Shown: positions 1-8,709 of the stretch, in pieces
How the letters are laid out: each line of letters opens with the position of its first letter
How positions within the stretch are numbered: the first letter of the stretch is position 1
Assembly (NCBI RefSeq): GCF_026930205.1
Contig: NZ_JANHOI010000001.1
Span: 1-64,000, forward strand
Length of the DNA: 64,000 bases
Direction of reading: 5' to 3'
Source: Bartonella sp. 220B
GTDB taxonomy: Bacteria > Pseudomonadota > Alphaproteobacteria > Rhizobiales > Rhizobiaceae
Notes under the pieces: generated by a model
What the model was told of the DNA's origin: nothing
Databases searched by the model: none
The model's input: only the letters and a program-made list of their open reading frames with translations
Made by a program: the position numbers and the translations under genes

Positions 1-3000
1 AATATCCCCATTCTTAAGAGATGTAATCTTGCTGTTGCTTTTCTCTCCTTCTTTTTCACTATGCGTTGCCACAAAAGCGCTTTTTGCCTTATCCCACAAC
101 AACGCATCTCCTTGAACTTCTTGCGTAATATTCGTGATATTTTGAGTAAGTTCATTAAACTTATTCGTTATATTGTTATTAACATTTGCAAAAGAGCTCC
201 CCACACCAGCAAACGCAGTTGTTACATCATCATAGGTTGCATCAGAAATTTTGCCACCTTCATTGACTGTCTTAACCGTAAATTTAGGAGCAGTCCATTT
301 GCCATCCTTGTAGCTAGCATTACCTCCAAGAGATTTCGCAACTTCACTACCTAAAAAATAAAGCTGAGAACCATTGATTGCATCTGTTGAGTCTTTTGCA
401 ACACTACCATTGGCAAGAAACTTAATCTTGCTATTCGTTTTTGTATCATCTTTTCCATGCTGCGCTACAAAGGCACTCTCGTTATCACTCCACAACAAAG
501 CATTCTGCTTAATATTTTCAGTAACTGCCGTGTTACTTTGAGTAAACTCTTTTTGAAGATTCTCAAAAGAACTCCCTACACCAGCAAACGCATCCGCTAC
601 GCTACCATAGCTCTGCTCTTTAACTTCAGTGCCATCCTTATTGACAATCTTAACCTTGAAATCAGGCTTGGTCCATTTACCATTCTCGTATTTAGCTACG
701 CCGCCAAAATAGCCCGCAACATTCTGATTTGTCTCAAAAAGTTGAGAACCATTGACCGCCTCAATTGAATCTTTAGAGATTGCACCACCTATCACACCGT
801 AAATGGTTCGGTTCTCACCATTCTTGTTTTGAAGGTTGATTATTGTACCATCTGTTTCCTTACCGATGGTAATAGGACTACCTTCTTTCTCTTGCTTAAC
901 AAGGCTATCACTAACTACTTCGTTAATCTCATTCTTAATTTCATTCTTAACATTCGTGATAGAAGTACCAACTCCAGCAAATGCATCAGCTACAGTATCA
1001 TACTTCTTCTCTTCAGAAACTCCATCAGCGTTAACTATATTAATCTTAAAATCAGGCTTGCTCAAAATTCCGTTCTCATATTTAGAACCACCGCCAAAAT
1101 AGGTCGCAACCATGTTGCCCATTGAATAAAGCTGAGAGCCATTGACTGCATCCGTAGAATCTTTCGTAATGTTACCATTAGCAAGAGAGGTGATTTTACT
1201 ATTCGTTTTTACTTTATCCTTCTCATGCTGTGCTACAAAGGCATTATCCTTTGTACTCCAGTTTAAAGAATCCTGTGCTACATCTTGAGATACTTCCTTA
1301 ATACGCTGGTTTACATGCTTGATATTTTCATCAAGACCAGAAAAAGCCGTTCCAACATCTTTAAATTCAGCATCTTTTATTTCACCTGTCTTATCAATAC
1401 TGGATAATTTGTAGGTTGGACCTGTGAAAGTACCATTGTTAAATACTGTCCCACCACCTAAATAGCTCGCAAAACTCTGAGAAATCTCGTTAATCTGACC
1501 ACCATTAATTACATCTCGTGAATTCTCAGAAATCTGACCTTCAGCAACATTATGGAGACCAACAGGAGCGGAATCTTTACCCTTTCCAAAAGTCACACTC
1601 GCATAATTAATGCTGTTATTGTCATCAGCTTTTTTATCGTAATGAACAACAGCTGAATCATCAGATTGAAGACTGTTAGAAAGTTTCGCTAAACTTTCAT
1701 CAAGCTGGCCTTTATTAACTGCTTCATTGACTTTCTCCGCTTTCTTAACTCCAGAAAGGGTTCTATCCTTACCTTCTTGGTCAGAAATAGTAATTGTATT
1801 ACCGTGTTTTTCTGCACCAATTTTTATTAGTTGACTATTGTCATCCCACTTAACAAGGCTCTCACCTTCAACTTTGGTAATTTCATTATTAATCTGGTTG
1901 GTAATTTCCTTTTTAACATTCGTAAAAGAACTGTCTACACCTGCAAAGGCAGATCCAACATCATGATAAGTCTTCTCTTCAGAGCTACCATCGCCATTAA
2001 CAATCTTAAGTTTAAATGTTGGAGCAGTCCATTTCCCATCTTTATATTCAGCGTCACCACCTAAATAAGTTGCAAGAGCATTGCCCACTGAATAAAGCTG
2101 TCTACCTGTAACTGCATCCACAGAGTCAGACGCAATATTGCCATCTGAAAGATGCGTAATCTTGCTATTGGTTTTTGCTTCTCCTTCGCCATGCGTTGCA
2201 ACAAAGGCATTATCTTTTGTACTCCAATTCAAAGAATCTTGCGCAACACTTTGAGAAACTTCTTTAATACGTTTATTGACATTATCAATGTTTGTATTAA
2301 GTCCTGTAAAAGCTGAACCAACATCAGAGAAAGTCTTGGCTGTTATCTCACCCTTTTCATTAATATTCGACAAATTATAAGTTGTCCCTGTAAAAGAACC
2401 ATCTTTAAAGGATGTATCACCACCCAAAAGTTGGGCAACCTCATTGCCAACTGTATTAATCTGGCCACCCGTAATTGCATCATGAGAATTTTTTTCAATT
2501 TTCCCATCAGCAACATTATGCAAGGCAACTGAGGTTTTATTTTTACCACCTAAAGTCACACTCGCATAATTAATACCACCATTTTCGCCATCTTTCTTAT
2601 CATAGTGAACAACTGCTGATTCATCAGACTGAAGAGCATCAGAAAGATTCTTTAGTCCTTCATCAAACTGTGTTTTATTAACGGCTTCATCACCTTTTAC
2701 TGCCGCCTTAACACCACTAATGGTTCGTCCATTACCATCCTTATTCAAAATACTGATTTCAGTACCATTTTCTTTCGCACCAATGGTAATTTTACCTGTT
2801 TCGCCATCATGCTGTATAAGGTTGTTTTCTGTAACATTCGTAATCTGTGTATTAATGTTTTGGACAGCTTCTTTAATTTGTGTCTGAACGTCGTTGGCTA
2901 CTTTTTCTACGTGCGTGTTGACATTCTTTATATTCGTATCAAGGCCCTCAAAAGCTGAACCGACATCATTGTAAGAAGCACTGTTTATTTTACCATCAGC

Positions 3001-6000
3001 TGTAACAGAAGATAAATTATAGGTTGGCGCTTTTTTAGAAAGCACATTTGCTTCACCACCCAAATATGTCGAAACATTACTGTTTAATAATGTTATATCA
3101 GTATAATTCTTCGTAGCCTTATCATTAGTTTCTTTAATAGCCTTTGTATTTTTGGTTACATCAGCATTCGTTGCAAAAAGCTGTGAACCTGTTACCGCAT
3201 CACTGGAATCTGCTGAGAGTGCGCCATCTTTTATACCAGTAATCGTACGCTTTTGCCCTTCATTATTGGTAATATTTATTTCACCACCTGCTACTTTCGC
3301 ACCAATAGTAAGACGATGTGTTGCTTTGTCTTGTTGAACAAAACTTTCGCTTTCCACTTTGTTCACTACATTATTAACCTGTTCCGTCAATTTCTTCTGA
3401 ACATTCGTAATTTCATTCTTAACATTCTTGAATGAATTACCTACGCCCATGAAGGCAGCTGCGACATCATTATAGGTAGAATCAGAAACATTGCCATCAT
3501 TTTGGACGGTCTTCACTATGAATTTAGGGGCGGTCCAACTTCCATTCTTATATTCAGCGCCACCACCTAAATAAGTTGCAACATTCTCATTTGTATCAAA
3601 AAGCTGAGAACCATTCACTGCCTCGTTTGAATCTTTAGAGATTGTTCCACCTATCACACCTGCAATCGTCCGGCTCTCTTTATTCTTGTTTTGAAGATTA
3701 ATTATACTGCCATCTTTTTCTTGGCCAATGGTGATAGATTTTGTCACCTCATCCCACTTAACAATACTCTCACCTTCAACTTTGGTAATCTCATTATTAA
3801 TCTGGTTGGTAATTTCATTTTTAACATTCGTGATAGAAGCACCAACGCCTTCAAAAGCTTCTGCCACACTTTTATAAATCTTCTCTTCAGAAGTACCATC
3901 ACTATTAGGCGTTTTAAGTTTAAATGTTGGAATGCTTACTTTACCATCCTTATATTCAGCACCACCACCTAAATAAGTTGCAAGTGCATTGCCTACAGAA
4001 TAAAGCTGAGAACCATTTATAGCATCTGTAGAACCAGCAGAAATGTCACCATTAGCAAGAAATGTAATCTTGCTGTTTTCTGGTGTCTCTGTAACTTCAC
4101 TCTTTTCTACTTTCTTCTTTTTATGATGAGCGACAAAAGCCTGTTCTTCATCGCTCCATAAAAGAGCATTTTGATCAACCTTTTGAGCTATCTCGTTATG
4201 AATATTCGTGACAGAATTTTCTACCTTCGTAATTTTATTGTTTACATTCGTAAAAGAACTGTCAACACCTGCTAAGGCAGATCCAACATCATGATAGGTT
4301 TGTTTTTGTACAGTATAGGTTGGTTCTGTACCTTTAAGAACATTTGCACCACCACCCAAATATTTCGAGATATTACTATCAAGAGAAGATATATTACTGT
4401 TTGCTTTTGTTATATCAGCAGCGTTCTTCGTAATCTTACTATTAGCTTCTTTAATATCATTGGTATTTTGGGTTACATTACTGTTCGTTGTAAAAAGCTG
4501 TGAACCTGTAACTGCCTCACTAGAAGCTTCTGAAAGGTCGCCATTCTTCAAACCAGTAAGCGTACGCTTTTCTTTATCCTTATTGGCAATATCAATTTTA
4601 TCACCACCAATGTCCTTACCAATCGTGATATGCTGAGTTTCAGAATTTTGTTGAACAAGATTATCACCTTCAACTTTTTCAATTACATTATTTACTTGTT
4701 CAGTAACTTTATTCTGAACATTCGTGATAGAAGTAGCAATACCTTCAAAAGCTGCTGCTACATTCGTGTAAGTCTTCTCTTCAGAGTTACCATCACTATT
4801 AGGCGTTTTAAGTTTAAATGTTGGGATGCTTATTTTACCATCCTTATATTCAGCACCACCACCTAAATAAGTTGCAAGGGCATTGCCAACAGAATAAAGT
4901 TGCGAGCCTGTTACCGCTTCATTTGAATCTTCTAAGAGTGCGCCATCTTTTATACCAGTAAGCGTACGCTTTTCTTTATCATTATTGGCAATATCAATTT
5001 TATCACCACCAGCGCCCTTACCAATGGTGATATGCTTTGTATTAGCATCTTGTTTTACAAAACTATTGGCTGCTACTTGTTGTTCAATCTTTGTTTCAGC
5101 TGACTTCAACTGTGCAAAATTTACAGCATCGGTATCTGCAGTTCCGGTTTCCAAATTTGTAATTTTTTTATTGCCAGCTGAAATGCCGTCCTTCGTCATC
5201 TTTGGGCCATCAGCAACTATGAGACCTGCTGCACTTAAACTACTTGCCCCTAATTTTATAGTATCATGTATTTTTATGCTATCAAGCGTAAGATCCTTGG
5301 CTAAATCAAATGTTAGCTTATTGCCTTTATCGCCTTTCGCAATTTTGAAATTGCCACTTCCAGAAGAAAAATCTACCGTATTCTCTGTATCTGAACTAAC
5401 GTTCGTAGGATTTTCTCCACCAATGGTGAACTGCCACCCTCCTCCTACCATTTCCCTTAATTCTTTTAACTGCGCAACATTCACAGCATCGGTATCTTCC
5501 GTTCCAGCAGAAACACCTACAATCTGCCGTGTACTTTTAATCTCACCCGTGTCTGCGTTATACTTACCCACACTCACTGCACCAAATCCAGACCGCCATG
5601 CGGGATCCTGTGATGTTGAAGTTTTTCCTGTCTTAGGACTATAACCTACCACGCCACCCCAATGCTTTTTTAGAACATTAGAGTTAGAACCCAAAGCAAC
5701 ACTAGACATAACAGACGTTTGTGTATTATAGCCAATAGCTATTGACATATTCCCTTCTGTTCGTGCTTTTGCACCTATGGCTATTGAATCTTCTGCAGAA
5801 GCTACAGCATCAGTAAAATCTTTGCTCGTTGTGTTAATTTTTAAACCTTTTATAGCTACTGCCTCTTGTACTGCTTTTAACTGTGCAACATTCACAGCAT
5901 CGGTATCTGCATCTCCCTTTGCAACGTCTGTTATCTTTTTACTACCAGCGGAAATACCAGCCGTGGTCACCTTCGGGCCATTACTAATTACTAAGCCAGT

Positions 6001-7287
6001 TGCATCGAAGACGTTCGCTCCTACTTTCACCTCATCAACGGCTATGCTCTTGGCGAGATCAAAGTTTATAGTATTGCCTTTATCGCCTTTTGTAATTTTG
6101 AAATTGCCACTTCCAGAAGAAAAATCTACCTCACTATCCATAAGAACAGTTTGAGCATTTTCACCGCCAACGGATAAACTCCAACCTTTTGTTCTTACAA
6201 CTTTTTCTAAATCTTTCAACTGAGCAACATTCACTGCATCAGAATTTTCAAAACCAGCTGCAACTCCCGTAATCTGTCTAGTTATTTTTTTCTCAAAATT
6301 ACCAACACTAACAGCACCTCTAGTACTCTTCCATTCAGAGTCAGTATTTTTTGTTTCCCCCTGCAAAATAGAAGTGTACCCTGCAATATCAGCAGCTTTA
6401 TCGGCAATAGATTCTGCACCTATAGCCACACCTGAATCTGCTGTTACTTTTGCATAAGTACCAAAAGCTACAGATCGTTTATTGTCTGCTTTAGCACGAT
6501 ATCCAATAGCAATTGATTCTTCGCCCTTTGCTATTGTACGAGCATCAGCCTCAAGCGGCTCATCATTCCACCTACCTTCGCTGCCTATTGCAACACTTTT
6601 TCCACCCATACTATAGGCCAAATGACCTACGACAACAGACTTGTTTTGCTCCACCTGTGCACCATAACCAACAGCAACCGAATCTGGGGCTAGCATTTGT
6701 ATTTTGGCACCAATAGCAACCATATCACTTGTATTGTGGGCGTTTTCGTATACCGTTATATTCTCACCAAACAAAACATTAGTACCATTTGCGCCTTGCT
6801 GTAAAGAACTGCGACTTTGCGGTCCGGCACGGCTCAGCATTACTGCACTGTTATCACCAGCCTGCCCAATTTTAGGTAGAGAGAGGTTTCTTAATCGAGG
6901 ACCTTTCTTAACAGTATCTTCTTTTAGCGATTCAGTGTTTGCTGAAACATTCACTCTCAACGCTGCTGGATTGCTCTCCAATGCTGAGACCAACACGGGC
7001 TGCGTAGATACAGCAAATCTAGAAGATGCTTCTCCTTCACTAATATGACTCGCATTTACATCAACAGGCGATGTTGTAGAATCATTATTTGATGCTCTGG
7101 ATACTGTTTCAACAGTATTAGGCTTTCCACCTGAAGAATTCCCCGCTATACCAGCACTTACTGGAAAAACATTTGATAAAAATGCTACCATGGCAGCAAA
7201 CGATACACCCTTACCCAAAGACCATAGATAAGAAGAGCGAAGGTGATTTTCGTTATTCCGCGCTAACATGATACATAACTTTTTCAT
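1..7287 (-). CDS. Trimeric autotransporter adhesin, BadA/Vomp type (3' end beyond window)
   Basis: A very large surface adhesin of the type V secretion family; the reading frame is open from 7287 to the left edge, giving at least 2429 residues without the C-terminal anchor. The ATG at 7287 has GGAGA at 7295-7299, seven bases upstream. The N-terminus is a long signal sequence with an extended charged region before the hydrophobic core, as in many autotransporters. Left-handed YadA-like head repeats (SVAVG, SIAIG, SVAFG) lie at about residues 200-295. A neck (ITGVAAG then DAVNVAQLK) follows near 350, a second short head near 500-550 and a second neck near 600. WSLSV and WQFTIGG resemble the Trp-ring modules described for the BadA head. 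From about residue 620 on it is stalk, with recurring DAVTGSQL, YLGGGAEYKDGK and ITIGK units. Trimerisation and host binding are known for the family. Which host ligand this copy binds cannot be told. Confidence 0.93.
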   Translation of the reverse strand, partial: MKKLCIMLARNNENHLRSSYLWSLGKGVSFAAMVAFLSNVFPVSAGIAGNSSGGKPNTVETVSRASNNDSTTSPVDVNASHISEGEASSRFAVSTQPVLVSALESNPAALRVNVSANTESLKEDTVKKGPRLRNLSLPKIGQAGDNSAVMLSRAGPQSRSSLQQGANGTNVLFGENITVYENAHNTSDMVAIGAKIQMLAPDSVAVGYGAQVEQNKSVVVGHLAYSMGGKSVAIGSEGRWNDEPLEADARTIAKGEESIAIGYRAKADNKRSVAFGTYAKVTADSGVAIGAESIADKAADIAGYTSILQGETKNTDSEWKSTRGAVSVGNFEKKITRQITGVAAGFENSDAVNVAQLKDLEKVVRTKGWSLSVGGENAQTVLMDSEVDFSSGSGNFKITKGDKGNTINFDLAKSIAVDEVKVGANVFDATGLVISNGPKVTTAGISAGSKKITDVAKGDADTDAVNVAQLKAVQEAVAIKGLKINTTSKDFTDAVASAEDSIAIGAKARTEGNMSIAIGYNTQTSVMSSVALGSNSNVLKKHWGGVVGYSPKTGKTSTSQDPAWRSGFGAVSVGKYNADTGEIKSTRQIVGVSAGTEDTDAVNVAQLKELREMVGGGWQFTIGGENPTNVSSDTENTVDFSSGSGNFKIAKGDKGNKLTFDLAKDLTLDSIKIHDTIKLGASSLSAAGLIVADGPKMTKDGISAGNKKITNLETGTADTDAVNFAQLKSAETKIEQQVAANSFVKQDANTKHITIGKGAGGDKIDIANNDKEKRTLTGIKDGALLEDSNEAVTGSQLYSVGNALATYLGGGAEYKDGKISIPTFKLKTPNSDGNSEEKTYTNVAAAFEGIATSITNVQNKVTEQVNNVIEKVEGDNLVQQNSETQHITIGKDIGGDKIDIANKDKEKRTLTGLKNGDLSEASSEAVTGSQLFTTNSNVTQNTNDIKEANSKITKNAADITKANSNISSLDSNISKYLGGGANVLKGTEPTYTVQKQTYHDVGSALAGVDSSFTNVNNKITKVENSVTNIHNEIAQKVDQNALLWSDEEQAFVAHHKKKKVEKSEVTETPENSKITFLANGDISAGSTDAINGSQLYSVGNALATYLGGGAEYKDGKVSIPTFKLKTPNSDGTSEEKIYKSVAEAFEGVGASITNVKNEITNQINNEITKVEGESIVKWDEVTKSITIGQEKDGSIINLQNKNKESRTIAGVIGGTISKDSNEAVNGSQLFDTNENVATYLGGGAEYKNGSWTAPKFIVKTVQNDGNVSDSTYNDVAAAFMGVGNSFKNVKNEITNVQKKLTEQVNNVVNKVESESFVQQDKATHRLTIGAKVAGGEINITNNEGQKRTITGIKDGALSADSSDAVTGSQLFATNADVTKNTKAIKETNDKATKNYTDITLLNSNVSTYLGGEANVLSKKAPTYNLSSVTADGKINSASYNDVGSAFEGLDTNIKNVNTHVEKVANDVQTQIKEAVQNINTQITNVTENNLIQHDGETGKITIGAKENGTEISILNKDGNGRTISGVKAAVKGDEAVNKTQFDEGLKNLSDALQSDESAVVHYDKKDGENGGINYASVTLGGKNKTSVALHNVADGKIEKNSHDAITGGQINTVGNEVAQLLGGDTSFKDGSFTGTTYNLSNINEKGEITAKTFSDVGSAFTGLNTNIDNVNKRIKEVSQSVAQDSLNWSTKDNAFVATHGEGEAKTNSKITHLSDGNIASDSVDAVTGRQLYSVGNALATYLGGDAEYKDGKWTAPTFKLKIVNGDGSSEEKTYHDVGSAFAGVDSSFTNVKKEITNQINNEITKVEGESLVKWDDNSQLIKIGAEKHGNTITISDQEGKDRTLSGVKKAEKVNEAVNKGQLDESLAKLSNSLQSDDSAVVHYDKKADDNNSINYASVTFGKGKDSAPVGLHNVAEGQISENSRDVINGGQINEISQSFASYLGGGTVFNNGTFTGPTYKLSSIDKTGEIKDAEFKDVGTAFSGLDENIKHVNQRIKEVSQDVAQDSLNWSTKDNAFVAQHEKDKVKTNSKITSLANGNITKDSTDAVNGSQLYSMGNMVATYFGGGSKYENGILSKPDFKINIVNADGVSEEKKYDTVADAFAGVGTSITNVKNEIKNEINEVVSDSLVKQEKEGSPITIGKETDGTIINLQNKNGENRTIYGVIGGAISKDSIEAVNGSQLFETNQNVAGYFGGVAKYENGKWTKPDFKVKIVNKDGTEVKEQSYGSVADAFAGVGSSFENLQKEFTQSNTAVTENIKQNALLWSDNESAFVAQHGKDDTKTNSKIKFLANGSVAKDSTDAINGSQLYFLGSEVAKSLGGNASYKDGKWTAPKFTVKTVNEGGKISDATYDDVTTAFAGVGSSFANVNNNITNKFNELTQNITNITQEVQGDALLWDKAKSAFVATHSEKEGEKSNSKITSLKNGDI
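3881..4014 (-). repeat. Stalk-encoding direct repeat, copy A of a 134-bp pair
   Basis: This block matches 4775-4908 in the same orientation with roughly nine or ten differences. The two copies are 894 bases (298 codons) apart. It encodes the end of one stalk unit and the YLGGGAEYKDG-like start of the next. It is the clearest repeat pair I found within this adhesin's stalk; several weaker copies occur elsewhere in it. Confidence 0.75.
4775..4908 (-). repeat. Stalk-encoding direct repeat, copy B of a 134-bp pair
   Basis: Partner of 3881-4014 at an offset of 894 bases and in the same reading frame. The copies therefore support in-frame deletion or expansion of stalk units by homologous recombination. 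Confidence 0.75.
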
Positions 7288-8465
7288 AATAAATTCTCCA
7301 AGTAAGAAAATTAAACCATAAAAAAGACACATTTTTACATTATTTGAGGATGAAGAGTGGGTTTTAGAATTTGATTCTATTGTTTTGTATGATGGTAACA
7401 TTTTGAGTCTTCTTGTATGGTTTTTTGTGTGTGTTTTGTAAAGTCTTAATAAAAAAATTGAAAATGTTAAATAAACATGGGAAAAAAGTATATTTAGATA
7501 CTGAGTAAAAGGTAAGTTTTATATTGTCATAAGATGAGTTTAAATAAAGAGTTATTTTTTATATCTTAATAAGAGTAGAGGTTTTTTACTTAAGAAATCT
7601 AGTGTTACTTAAGGGATGTTTAAGTATTTTGGAAATATTTACCTTTCTTTTTTTGAGTGCGTTCTTTGTTATTTAAGATAATAATGTGAAACGTGTGTGA
7701 TTTTGTGATCTGCTTTATTTAAATGCGTTGATCTTACCCCTTCTTCTTTCGCTTCCTTCAACAAAATGAGCCTTACTAATACACTTTCTGCATGTTTATA
7801 AAGCCTGTTATTAAATAGCAAAAAAAATGAATTCTTGATAAGAGTACATCATTATGGATTCTAGTGTGCTGCTTTTTCAACAAAATCACGTAATATTTTT
7901 CTATAAAATCGCAAAATTCATCGCCTCGTTCAGGTGCTATACTCAACTGAGGTAATCAATATTATCTCATTTTTAGAACTTATAAACTGCTCTACAAAAG
8001 TAATGGCATTTAAGATTTTCACTAAATTCGCTTCTAACATCAATTAAGTGCCATATGAACCCCGTACTCATAATTTCAATAAATCTCCTGACTTTATTAA
8101 TGATTATAATGAATTGAATGCCAAACCTTATAAATGCTCCTTTTAAAGATATCACCAACACCTAAAGAGAATGATACTGGAAAAAACATATTTAAATGCT
8201 CTTATCAGATAAAAGGTTTATAATTCGTAAAGTTTAGAAGACTCATTTTGTGTATTTGAAAGGTAAAAGATAATGAGTTTGAAAAAAGACTTGTCTTCTA
8301 GCAAGTTTTAAAGCAAAAATTCGTGCATTAATCATTTGCTTGTTTTGTAAAGTGAATTGTAGTCTTTTTGTAAAAATGGTTAATATTGCTTTAATTTAGC
8401 TTCTCATTTACAAGAAAAAATGACTTTAAATGATTGCATAATCTCTTGGAAGATATTTGTTTTAC
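7288..8465. other. Long AT-rich intergenic region upstream of the partial adhesin
   Basis: About 1.2 kb with no convincing gene. One frame of about 60 codons (7973-8161, minus) has no recognisable features. The stretch must hold the promoter and a long 5' leader of the adhesin starting at 7287. I could not place a promoter with confidence because AT-rich hexamers are too common here. Confidence 0.6.
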
Positions 8466-8471
8466 TTTCAC

Positions 8472-8587
8472 TATAATGAATCTAACGCTCGTTATAGCAC
8501 AATAGAAAAATAACTAGAAAAAATAAACTCTCCTCGCTCTGCTCATAACAAAGCACACTCCAGCAGATTTTGGAGTGTGCTTTTTAT
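8472..8587 (+). ncRNA. Candidate small RNA with intrinsic terminator
   Basis: A TATAAT hexamer at 8472-8477 is followed about 75 bases later by a perfect 13-bp hairpin (8550-8562 with 8571-8583, loop of 8) and a T run on the plus strand. No reading frame lies between. The hairpin points away from the adhesin to its right, which already has its own terminator at 8650-8687, so it should end a plus-strand transcript of about 100 nt. The -35 region is weak (TTGGAA at 8446-8451 with 20-base spacing). Published work describes genus-specific small RNAs in Bartonella linked to badA control; membership in that group is not shown here. It could also be only a bidirectional terminator. Confidence 0.3.
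8550..8587 (+). terminator. Intrinsic terminator, plus strand
   Basis: A perfect 13-bp stem (8550-8562 / 8571-8583) with an 8-base loop continues into a run of T on the plus strand. On the minus strand the following bases are not T-rich, so plus-strand use is preferred. Confidence 0.7.
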
Positions 8588-8649
8588 CCGTAAAATTATG
8601 AAATATTCTTCTGTGAAATTTTGACTTTAAGTACAATTGTCATTTATAA

Positions 8650-8687
8650 AATTTTCGCCCTTGCCTCATCCGACAAGGGCGAAAATT
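8650..8687 (-). terminator. Intrinsic terminator of the 1410-residue adhesin gene
   Basis: A perfect 14-bp inverted repeat (8650-8663 / 8674-8687) with a 10-base loop lies 22 bases past the stop codon at 8710. On the minus strand it is followed by T-rich sequence. Confidence 0.85.
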
Positions 8688-8709
8688 CTGTTAAGTTCCT
8701 GTTTTCTTA

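Noticed and set aside
4985..5644. A 219-codon plus-strand frame, and many similar ones between 1 and 18 kb
   Set aside because: These are antisense shadows of the adhesin genes, whose skewed composition keeps the reverse strand open.
7973..8161. A 62-codon minus-strand frame between adhesins
   Set aside because: No ribosome-binding site, no recognisable family, and typical of chance frames in AT-rich DNA.
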